Assembly: GCA_030609785.1 (NCBI GenBank)
Contig: JAUWTC010000247.1
Span: forward strand, 1 to 5,021
DNA length: 5,021 nt
Source of the DNA: Holophagae bacterium
GTDB taxonomy: Bacteria; Acidobacteriota; Thermoanaerobaculia; Thermoanaerobaculales; Sulfomarinibacteraceae
Reading direction: 5' to 3'
Below, piece by piece: positions 1 through 4,875 of this stretch. The notes below the pieces were generated by a model. It made no database searches. It was given only the letters and a program-made list of their open reading frames with translations, and was not told where the DNA came from. A program made the translations under genes and the position numbers. How positions within the stretch are numbered: the stretch's first letter is position 1; every line of letters begins with the position of its first letter.

Positions 1-36
1 CCCGCGCTCCACGGGGCGCACTCACTCATCCAAACA

Positions 37-101
37 ACCCAAGACCCAAGAAAACTCTTGAACTCTTTAACTCTTTTACCCTTTGACCCTTCGACCCCGT
101 C
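37..101. repeat. Degenerate 8-bp tandem repeat tract
   Basis: Six consecutive 8-base units can be laid out from 54 to 101: ACTCTTGA, ACTCTTTA, ACTCTTTT, ACCCTTTG, ACCCTTCG and ACCCCGTC. They are preceded by two 7-base units ACCCAAG at 37-43 and 44-50. All units share an AC(T/C)C(T)T core and differ mostly in the last two or three bases. The tract ends three bases before the stop codon of the minus-strand DUF3187-like gene, so it lies in that gene's 3' flank. Read on the minus strand it is purine-rich and has no T-run after a hairpin, so it does not look like an intrinsic terminator. The phase is seen directly; function is unknown. Confidence 0.7.
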
Positions 102-104
102 GGC

Positions 105-1172
105 CTACGGCCTCCAGATCAATCCCCCCTGAATCGAGAAATCCGGCGCCATCCCCATCCCGGGGAAATCCTCACCGAGGACCAGGTGCAGTCGCAGGCT
201 CGATCCAAGAGGCGCCGCGAAACCGATAGCGAACTCACCGGTCGCCCGGCCGGCCTTGCCCGGATCGACGTCGGCAAATACCGAGTCATCAATTCTTGCC
301 ATGGTCAGCAGCGCCCAGCGTTTGCCGAGGCTGATGTCGGCGCCTCCCCATGCGTGAAACGTATCCGCCGCATCCCCGAGGGTTCCGGCATCCCCACCTT
401 GAAAGGTCCATCCCAGTCCACCGTACAAGCCGAGACCACCCCATCGGTTTGAGATCGACCATCTGACACCACCGCTTGAGCCCACATCACCCCAGGGGCC
501 GTCATCGTCAACCGGCGCCGAGAGAGCGACCCACACCCGTTGCCCACCGTTCTCGCCGACGGACCACCGCCGACCGGCCCATCCGGCCAGTCCCATCACG
601 CGTGCGCTCTGTTTGCCGTCAAATGACCACCAACTCCCTCCGGGCGGCATCAGAGCGAGGGTAGTTTGTCCCTCAGGGAAGAACTCACGACCACTATTGG
701 AGACCCCCAGCAAATCGTGCGTGCCACTGGGCCAACCGTCAAGGTGCGTTCCACCCATGCTCCATACCGGAACCCTGACCCCCCCGAACCATCGGTCGGA
801 CGTATACGCGGCCTCGAGGTCGAAACGGCTGGTCTCGGTATCGATGGCGTAGAGATCCGCCTGCGGCCACAAATACCGTGCCTGGTCCAAAGCCTCCTGG
901 CTGAGGTTTGCATCAACACCGTCGATCTCAATGTGGGTCTCGACAACCTCAGGGCTGACGAAAAACGTATTGCCGTAAGCGTACGAAGCCGAAAACGTCC
1001 ACCCCCGGTGCCCGGGATCGTGAAGTTCCAGGCCCTCGGGCCGAAGGTGGCCCGCCCAAAGCGGCGAAACGGCCGCGAGGAACGGCGCCTCTTGGGCCAG
1101 TGCACTGGCGGAACACAGCGACACAAAGAGGACCAGGAATACACGGATTGTTGAACTGATTGCCAAAAGCAT
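105..1172 (-). CDS. Exported DUF3187-like protein, probable outer-membrane or periplasmic protein
   Basis: This gene encodes 355 residues from the ATG at 1172-1170. A signal peptide is visible: a short polar start with one arginine (residue 10), a hydrophobic core at 11-19, and a likely cleavage after SASALA (residue 26). No good lipobox is present. The mature part is rich in Gly, Trp and alternating hydrophobic residues, which suggests beta-strands. The stretch at about 105-167 (DLYAIDTETSRFDL, then VRVPVWSMGGTHLDGW, then THDLLGVSNSGREFF) and the C-terminal GEDFPGMGMAPDFSIQGGL resemble my recollection of DUF3187, a family of unknown function. The protein ends in WRP, not in the terminal aromatic typical of many outer-membrane barrels. 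A TTG at 1187-1185 would add five residues and overlap the upstream TGA; I prefer the ATG because it gives the cleaner signal peptide and has GGAG just upstream, though only 2 nt away. It is probably co-transcribed with the desulfurase gene. The CDS is secure; the family is likely; the function is unknown. Confidence 0.85.
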   Translation of the reverse strand: MLLAISSTIRVFLVLFVSLCSASALAQEAPFLAAVSPLWAGHLRPEGLELHDPGHRGWTFSASYAYGNTFFVSPEVVETHIEIDGVDANLSQEALDQARYLWPQADLYAIDTETSRFDLEAAYTSDRWFGGVRVPVWSMGGTHLDGWPSGTHDLLGVSNSGREFFPEGQTTLALMPPGGSWWSFDGKQSARVMGLAGWAGRRWSVGENGGQRVWVALSAPVDDDGPWGDVGSSGGVRWSISNRWGGLGLYGGLGWTFQGGDAGTLGDAADTFHAWGGADISLGKRWALLTMARIDDSVFADVDPGKAGRATGEFAIGFAAPLGSSLRLHLVLGEDFPGMGMAPDFSIQGGLIWRP

Positions 1173-1183
1173 CACTCCATCGG

Positions 1184-2344
1184 TCAAACTTCGTTCTGGG
1201 AGATTCTACCTGGCCGCCTCTCTACCGCGTCAGCAATGCGGCGAGCACCGATTTCGAGATCCTCCTCCGAAGTGAATCGTCCGACGGACAGCCGGAGGGT
1301 CGATCGGGCGATTTCGGGTTCGATTCCCATTGCCCAGAGCACATGACTGAGAATCGCTCCCCCCTCGTGGCATGCCGCTCCGGCCGATGCGGCGACGTCA
1401 TTCTCCAGTCGAGAAAGAACCTCGGCAGCCTCGACTCCGGGGAAAGCCACGCTCAGGGTATTGGGCAGTCGGTGTTCGGGGTGACCGTGCTCGATGAGAT
1501 CAGGGATCCTGTCGGTCAGCAGACCTCGCAGGCCATCCCTCAGGGCCCGTAATCGAGGGATTTCTTCGTCCAATTCCAGTTCGACCAGCTCACAGGCCAT
1601 CCCCAGGCCGACGATCTCGAGCACATTCTCGGTGCCCGGTCTCAGGCCCCGCTCGTGCCCGGCGCCTCGGGCGAAGGGCTCGATCGCGGTACCGCGCCGG
1701 ACGTACAGGGCGCCGACGCCCTTTGGGGCGTACAGCTTGTGGCCGGCGATCGACAGCAGGTCGACGCCAAGCTCATCGATGTCCACCGGAACCTTGCCGA
1801 CCGCCTGGGCGGCGTCAGTGTGGACGGCCACCCCGCGTTCCCGGCAGATTTTCGCGACTTCCACTACAGGCTGCAGGGTTCCGACCTCATTATTGGCCAA
1901 CATCAAGGACACCAGGACAGTGCTGGGGCGGAGTGCCTCCTCGACTGCCGCAGGATCAACCCGGCCTCTCGAATCGACACCAACGATCGTCATTTCGATA
2001 TCACGGGAGCCTTCCATCGCCAGGACGACCTCGAGAACGGCAGGGTGTTCAATCGCCGAAGTGATCACATGACCACCACCCCGTGCAGCCGCGACACCGT
2101 GAAAAGCCAGGTTGTTGCTCTCGGTGCCTCCCGAGGTGAAAATGATTTCATCGGGTCGGGCCCCGATGGATGAGGCAACCCTCACACGGGCCTGGTCCAC
2201 CGCCCGCCGGGCCTCCCGCCCGGCGCGATGATCTGACGAAGGATTCCCGAAGTACCCGGTCAGGAACGGCCGCATCGCTTCGGCAACCCGAGGATCAGTC
2301 GGTGTCGTCGCGTTGTAGTCCAAATAGATAAAACCGTCGTCCAT
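1184..2344 (-). CDS. Cysteine desulfurase / selenocysteine lyase-like protein (NifS/IscS class V aminotransferase)
   Basis: This 386-residue PLP enzyme removes sulfur from cysteine, or selenium from selenocysteine, as an enzyme persulfide or selenide, releasing alanine. It is cytosolic and its full length fits the family. Motifs in order are: YLDYNATTP at 7-15, GNPSS at 33-37, FTSGGTESNN at 69-78, EHP at 99-101 (His stacking on PLP), LANNEVG at 149-155, HTDAAQ at 175-180, SIAGHK at 198-203 with Lys203 as the Schiff-base lysine, RPGTEN at 235-240, and SAGAACHEGG at 320-329 with Cys325 as the catalytic cysteine. The C-terminal pattern, AACHEGG followed by ILSHVLWAMGI and RSTLRLSVGR, is closer to my memory of selenocysteine lyase (SCLY) and its bacterial relatives than to housekeeping IscS, whose loop is SSGSACTS-like. 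The start at 2344 is supported by GGAGGG at 2353-2348. The frame stays open upstream to 2668, but only through a repeat tract. No iscU, iscA or iscR gene is adjacent. Substrate preference cannot be decided here. Confidence 0.95.
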   Translation of the reverse strand: MDDGFIYLDYNATTPTDPRVAEAMRPFLTGYFGNPSSDHRAGREARRAVDQARVRVASSIGARPDEIIFTSGGTESNNLAFHGVAAARGGGHVITSAIEHPAVLEVVLAMEGSRDIEMTIVGVDSRGRVDPAAVEEALRPSTVLVSLMLANNEVGTLQPVVEVAKICRERGVAVHTDAAQAVGKVPVDIDELGVDLLSIAGHKLYAPKGVGALYVRRGTAIEPFARGAGHERGLRPGTENVLEIVGLGMACELVELELDEEIPRLRALRDGLRGLLTDRIPDLIEHGHPEHRLPNTLSVAFPGVEAAEVLSRLENDVAASAGAACHEGGAILSHVLWAMGIEPEIARSTLRLSVGRFTSEEDLEIGARRIADAVERRPGRISQNEV

Positions 2345-2347
2345 CGG

Positions 2348-2353
2348 CCCTCC
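2348..2353 (-). promoter_or_regulatory. Ribosome binding site for the desulfurase gene
   Basis: On the minus strand the sequence GGAGGG precedes the ATG at 2344 by 3 nt (4 nt from GGAGG). This fixes the start and argues against the 108-residue upstream extension that the open frame would allow. A weak -10-like TACACT lies at 2368-2363, but I see no matching -35 box. Confidence 0.7.
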
Positions 2354-2373
2354 AATACCAAAAGTGTAACTGA

Positions 2374-2391
2374 CGCCTGACAGCTCAGGCG
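2374..2391. repeat. Perfect 7-bp inverted repeat with 4-nt loop
   Basis: CGCCTGA at 2374-2380 and TCAGGCG at 2385-2391 flank the loop CAGC. It lies 30 bases upstream of the desulfurase start codon and just upstream of the weak TACACT. It could be an operator, or a leader hairpin if transcription starts further upstream. There is no T-run, so it is not an intrinsic terminator. Confidence 0.5.
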
Positions 2392-2434
2392 CATGCAATG
2401 GCCGGGCGTCACAATGCGGGGCAGCGCCCGCACT

Positions 2435-2493
2435 GCATTCTTCGAATGCGGAACCTGACGGTTCCACCGGCCTCCGGCCGCCATGCCGGTTCC
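2435..2493. repeat. Cluster of short perfect hairpins
   Basis: GCATTC (2435-2440) pairs with GAATGC (2444-2449) around a 3-nt loop. Directly next to it GGAACC (2450-2455) pairs with GGTTCC (2460-2465) around TGAC. A further ACCGGC (2466-2471) pairs with GCCGGT (2485-2490), and a second GGTTCC at 2488-2493 could compete for the same GGAACC. There are therefore three back-to-back inverted repeats in 59 bases. They lie between the periodic tract and the desulfurase gene. Structured leader RNA or a small repetitive palindrome is possible; no function can be assigned. Confidence 0.5.
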
Positions 2494-2538
2494 TGCCCCG
2501 CGCTCCAGGACACAGCCCCAGCATTTCATCTTGCTTCT

Positions 2539-2670
2539 CTTTTTGTGCCTTTTTGTGGCTATCCCTCTTGCGTTCTTTGTGTTTCCTTCGTGTTCTTTGT
2601 GCTCTTCGTGGTTCAAATTTCTCCCCTCTTTGCGCCTCCTTCCCGTTCTTTGCGTCTCGGCGGTTCAATT
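2539..2670. repeat. Modular degenerate 9-bp periodic repeat tract in the divergent intergenic region
   Basis: Units of the type CTTYGTG or CTTTGCG recur: 2541-2547, 2551-2557, 2566-2572 (degenerate), 2575-2581, 2586-2592, 2595-2601, 2604-2610, 2628-2634 and 2648-2654, with a variant CTCGGCG at 2656-2662. Three units at 2586, 2595 and 2604 are exactly 9 bases apart. Two units are followed by a shared element: GGTTCAAATTTCTCCCC starting at 2610 and GGTTCAATTGTCCCTTC starting at 2662. On the minus strand these read as modules beginning GAACCRC followed by CGAAG or CAAAG units. The tract stays open in several frames and yields low-complexity Lys/Arg-rich or Phe/Leu-rich reading frames, which I consider spurious. 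I recall similar AACCACGAAG-type tracts between genes in many environmental bacterial genomes; their role is unknown. Confidence 0.75.
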
Positions 2671-2701
2671 GTCCCTTCTTTCTGCTCCGGCTCCGCCGAT
2701 A

Positions 2702-2730
2702 TTGCGCAAATCTTCACAAGCGAGTAGGAT
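2702..2730 (+). promoter_or_regulatory. Candidate sigma70-type promoter for the dehydrogenase gene
   Basis: TTGCGC at 2702-2707 (3 of 6 matches to TTGACA) and TAGGAT at 2725-2730 (4 of 6 matches to TATAAT) are separated by exactly 17 bases, about 54 bases before the ATG. The -35 box overlaps the 8-base palindrome TTGCGCAA at 2702-2709. The match is weak and the organism's promoter consensus is unknown. Confidence 0.3.
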
Positions 2731-2772
2731 GCCCGTCGGGCCGCGTTTGAGGTCCAAATCCCTGTTTTTTGT

Positions 2773-2777
2773 GGAGG
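2773..2777 (+). promoter_or_regulatory. Ribosome binding site for the dehydrogenase gene
   Basis: GGAGG lies 6 nt before the ATG at 2784. This selects that ATG over an in-frame TTG at 2769 that has no comparable site and would add five residues. Confidence 0.8.
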
Positions 2778-2783
2778 TTTCTG

Positions 2784-4415
2784 ATGCCCAACGGAATCGT
2801 GTCCATTCCCACACCGGTCAACGAGCCGATCAAGTCCTTTGCGCCCGGATCGCCCGAGAAGGTCTCTTTGAAGGCCCGGATGCGCGAGATGTTGGCCGAA
2901 GAGATCGAGATCCCCCTGATCATCGGCGGCAAGGAAGTCCGCACCGGCAACACCGCCAATGCTGTCTGCCCCCATGATCACAATCATGTGCTCGGCACCT
3001 ACCACAAGGCCGGTGAAAACGAAGTCCAGATGGCGATCGATGCCTCCCAAGCCGCCTGGGGCGAGTGGTCGGAGATGCCCTGGGAGCACCGCTCGGCAGT
3101 GATGCTCCGGGCGGCGGAACTCCTCGCGGGCCCCTGGCGCGACACGATGAACGCCGCATGCATGCTCAACCAGTCGAAGACCGTTTTCCAGGCGGAGATC
3201 GATGCAGCCTGCGAGTTGATCGACTTCTTCCGATTCAACCCCCACTACATGCGCTTCCTTTTTGAGCAGCAACCGGCAAGCGACCGAGGCCATTGGGACT
3301 ACGTCGAGTATCGGGCCCTCGAGGGCTTCGTCTTCGCGGTGACGCCCTTCAACTTCGCTTCGATCGCCGGGAATTTGCAAACCTCCCCGGCCCTGATGGG
3401 CAATACCGTCTTGTGGAAGCCGGCATCCTCGGCGGTCTTCACCGGCTACTATCTGATGAAGCTCTTCGAGGCTGCGGGTTTCCCCCCGGGCGTCATCAAC
3501 TTCATCCCAGGATCCGGCGGGCAGGTCGGCAACCCCGTAATGTCCAGCCCACACCTTGCCGGTGTGCATTTCACCGGATCGACCCCTGTCTTCCAGGGCA
3601 TGTGGAAGACCGTCGGCGCCAACATCGCGTCGTACAAAACCTACCCGCGCATCGTCGGCGAGACCGGCGGCAAAGACTTCGTCTTCGCCCACCCGTCGGC
3701 AAACTCCGAGGCATTGGCAACCGCCCTGGTTCGCGGCGCCTTTGAGTACCAGGGCCAGAAGTGCTCGGCCGCCTCACGCGCCTACATCCCGTCGAGCCTG
3801 TGGCCGGCAGTCAAGGATGGCCTCTTGGCCCAGGTGGGCGAGATCAAAATGGGCAACCCGATGGACTTTCGGAATTTCATGGGCGCCGTCATCGACGCCG
3901 CCGCGTTTGCCGACATCACCGGCTACATCCAGCACGCCAAGGATGCGTCTGATGCCTCAATCCTCTGCGGCGGCGAGTGGGACGACTCCGAAGGCTACTT
4001 CATCCAGCCGACGGTCGTTTTGACGACGAACCCGCGATTCAAGCTGATGGAAGAGGAGATCTTCGGGCCTGTTCTGACCATTTACGTCTATGACGACAGC
4101 GACCTCGAGGAGACCCTCGAACTCTGTGATACGACGTCGATCTACGCCTTGACCGGCGCGATCTTCTCCGAAGACCGGGGCGCCGCCGTCAAGATGGCAG
4201 CCCGCCTCAGGCATGCCGCCGGCAACTTCTACATCAACGACAAGCCGACCGGCGCCGTCGTCGGCCAGCAACCTTTTGGCGGTTCCCGAGCCTCAGGCAC
4301 CAACGACAAGGCCGGCTCCTTCCTCAACCTGATCCGCTGGACCTCTCAGCGCACGATTAAGGAGACCTTCGTACCACCGAAGCACTTCGCCTACCCCTTC
4401 ATGGGCGAAGAGTAG
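2784..4415 (+). CDS. pruA: L-glutamate gamma-semialdehyde dehydrogenase (1-pyrroline-5-carboxylate dehydrogenase), ALDH4A1-type
   Basis: This 543-residue cytosolic enzyme carries out the second step of proline catabolism: glutamate semialdehyde (the open form of pyrroline-5-carboxylate) plus NAD+ gives glutamate plus NADH. It is a single aldehyde dehydrogenase domain with no proline dehydrogenase part, unlike bifunctional PutA. Visible landmarks are TPFNFASI with Asn190, LWKPA with Lys212, PGSGGQVG at 242-249, FTGST at 263-267 in the Rossmann fold, VGETGGK with general base Glu293, EYQGQKCSA with nucleophile Cys327, and EEIFGPV at 424-430. The stretch INDKPTGAVVGQQPFGG followed by SRASGTNDK (484-509) matches the P5C dehydrogenase substrate anchor loop, with Gly490-Ala491 in the anchor position. 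The wording of many motifs is close to my memory of the mitochondrial ALDH4A1 enzyme. The gene stands alone: a divergent gene lies upstream and a terminator downstream. No proline dehydrogenase or regulator is in the window. Nothing is truncated. Confidence 0.96.
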   Translation: MPNGIVSIPTPVNEPIKSFAPGSPEKVSLKARMREMLAEEIEIPLIIGGKEVRTGNTANAVCPHDHNHVLGTYHKAGENEVQMAIDASQAAWGEWSEMPWEHRSAVMLRAAELLAGPWRDTMNAACMLNQSKTVFQAEIDAACELIDFFRFNPHYMRFLFEQQPASDRGHWDYVEYRALEGFVFAVTPFNFASIAGNLQTSPALMGNTVLWKPASSAVFTGYYLMKLFEAAGFPPGVINFIPGSGGQVGNPVMSSPHLAGVHFTGSTPVFQGMWKTVGANIASYKTYPRIVGETGGKDFVFAHPSANSEALATALVRGAFEYQGQKCSAASRAYIPSSLWPAVKDGLLAQVGEIKMGNPMDFRNFMGAVIDAAAFADITGYIQHAKDASDASILCGGEWDDSEGYFIQPTVVLTTNPRFKLMEEEIFGPVLTIYVYDDSDLEETLELCDTTSIYALTGAIFSEDRGAAVKMAARLRHAAGNFYINDKPTGAVVGQQPFGGSRASGTNDKAGSFLNLIRWTSQRTIKETFVPPKHFAYPFMGEE

Positions 4416-4435
4416 AGTCAGCACTGATCGCAATC

Positions 4436-4467
4436 ACGGCCGGGGCTAACGCCTCGGCCGTTTTTTT
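4436..4467 (+). terminator. Intrinsic (Rho-independent) terminator of the dehydrogenase gene
   Basis: ACGGCCGGGG (4436-4445) pairs with CCTCGGCCGT (4452-4461): ten pairs including one G-U, around the loop CTAACG. A run of seven T at 4461-4467 follows. It begins 20 bases after the TAG stop, so the transcript of the dehydrogenase gene should end here. Confidence 0.92.
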
Positions 4468-4516
4468 GACCCGACGGCGACGTCTCTACCACAGAGCGCC
4501 CGATACCCACACTCGG

Positions 4517-4595
4517 GGCGTGCCGTCCTTGATGTTGTCCTACGGCACCCTCCCGGCTTGGACAACGCTGCGGTCAACGTCAAGGGGGGCACGCC
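4517..4595. repeat. Imperfect long inverted repeat
   Basis: GGCGTGCC (4517-4524) pairs with GGCACGCC (4588-4595). After a 2x2 internal mismatch, CCTTGA (4527-4532) pairs with TCAAGG (4580-4585). The inner GTTGTCC (4534-4540) pairs perfectly with GGACAAC (4560-4566), leaving a 13-base one-sided bulge; alternatively GTTG can pair with CAAC at 4575-4578. The whole folds as a branched or bulged stem of about 21 pairs with a 19-base loop. No T-run follows on either strand. Confidence 0.65.
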
Positions 4596-4636
4596 GCAGA
4601 GATCGTGATCAAAAGGAAACTCTCAAACTGGGCGCT

Positions 4637-4669
4637 ACGCTCATCGCGTTCGATAGGACGCGATGGCGT
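4637..4669. repeat. 12-bp inverted repeat with a single-base bulge
   Basis: ACGC-T-CATCGCGT (4637-4649) pairs with ACGCGATGGCGT (4658-4669) with the T at 4641 unpaired and an 8-base loop TCGATAGG. The pairing is otherwise perfect. No T-run follows on either strand. Confidence 0.6.
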
Positions 4670-4674
4670 GAACC

Positions 4675-4727
4675 CTCGGCGAGCACCTTGGCGAACGAAT
4701 CTCCCGGCTGAGTCGCAGGCCGCCGAG
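4675..4727. repeat. 7-bp inverted repeat enclosing 39 bases
   Basis: CTCGGCG (4675-4681) is the exact reverse complement of CGCCGAG (4721-4727). It sits between the two stronger hairpins at 4637-4669 and 4730-4787. On its own a 7-bp match over this distance in GC-rich DNA could be chance. Confidence 0.35.
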
Positions 4728-4729
4728 AT

Positions 4730-4787
4730 CATTTCCCGGAGGGGCGACCCTCCCCCATATTCGAAAATTCTGCCCCTCCGGGAAATG
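4730..4787. repeat. Perfect 16-bp inverted repeat with 26-nt loop
   Basis: CATTTCCCGGAGGGGC (4730-4745) is the exact reverse complement of GCCCCTCCGGGAAATG (4772-4787). A competing shorter hairpin is available: GGAGGG (4738-4743) with CCCTCC (4748-4753) around GCGA, which would use part of the left arm. Neither side is followed by a T-run, so it is not a standard terminator, and I see no adjacent target-site duplication. Confidence 0.8.
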
Positions 4788-4821
4788 CCCGAGCGGGAGT
4801 GCCGCCAGGCGCACCCGAAGG

Positions 4822-4846
4822 CCGGGGTTGGCCATTACCTCCCCGG
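4822..4846. repeat. Small hairpin just upstream of the last gene
   Basis: CCGGGG (4822-4827) pairs with CCCCGG (4841-4846), with inner GG (4830-4831) able to pair with CC (4838-4839). It lies about 30 bases before the ATG at 4876. It is weak in a GC-rich background but continues the series of hairpins. Confidence 0.3.
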
Positions 4847-4875
4847 TACCGCCGGGTCAGTGCCACAATGGTCCT

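Larger units (their letters stand above)
4468..4875. other. Intergenic region without a convincing gene, rich in inverted repeats
   Basis: About 400 bases separate the terminator from the next start codon. Open frames here (81 codons on plus from 4466, 64 codons on minus from 4835) show no recognisable motif, and they run through inverted repeats. Five inverted repeats are listed separately: 4517-4595, 4637-4669, 4675-4727, 4730-4787 and 4822-4846. I compared the region by eye with the conserved cores I remember for tmRNA, RNase P RNA and the cobalamin riboswitch and found no match. It could be a structured RNA, a degraded mobile element, or a long leader for the gene at 4876. Confidence 0.6.

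Noticed and set aside
37..101. 8-bp tandem tract as a CRISPR array
   Set aside because: The units are contiguous with no spacers, are far shorter than CRISPR repeats, and no cas gene is present.
2260..2616. 118-codon minus-strand frame beginning with a His/Glu/Lys-rich repeat-like peptide
   Set aside because: Its first part is the repeat tract read in frame and its last part overlaps the desulfurase coding region in another frame. I recall such peptides as common spurious annotations.
2345..2668. 108-residue N-terminal extension of the desulfurase, Lys/Arg-rich at its start
   Set aside because: It is a translation of the repeat tract and hairpin region, whereas the ATG at 2344 has a good Shine-Dalgarno site and gives the family's normal N-terminus.
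2613..3692. Long minus-strand open frame (359 codons) opposite the dehydrogenase gene
   Set aside because: It is antisense to a certain coding region, has no recognisable domain, is rich in Arg, Gly, Asp and Val as expected for a shadow of GC-rich codons, and ends inside the repeat tract.
4466..4711. 81-codon plus-strand frame after the terminator
   Set aside because: It starts within the terminator T-run, has no ribosome binding site, is rich in Arg and Thr without any motif, and crosses two inverted repeats.
4730..4787. 16-bp inverted repeat as a bidirectional terminator
   Set aside because: Neither arm is followed by a T-run on either strand, and the dehydrogenase gene already has its own terminator.
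4641..4835. 64-codon minus-strand frame
   Set aside because: It contains both arms of the 16-bp inverted repeat, so similar codons appear sense and antisense. There are no motifs and no strong start.
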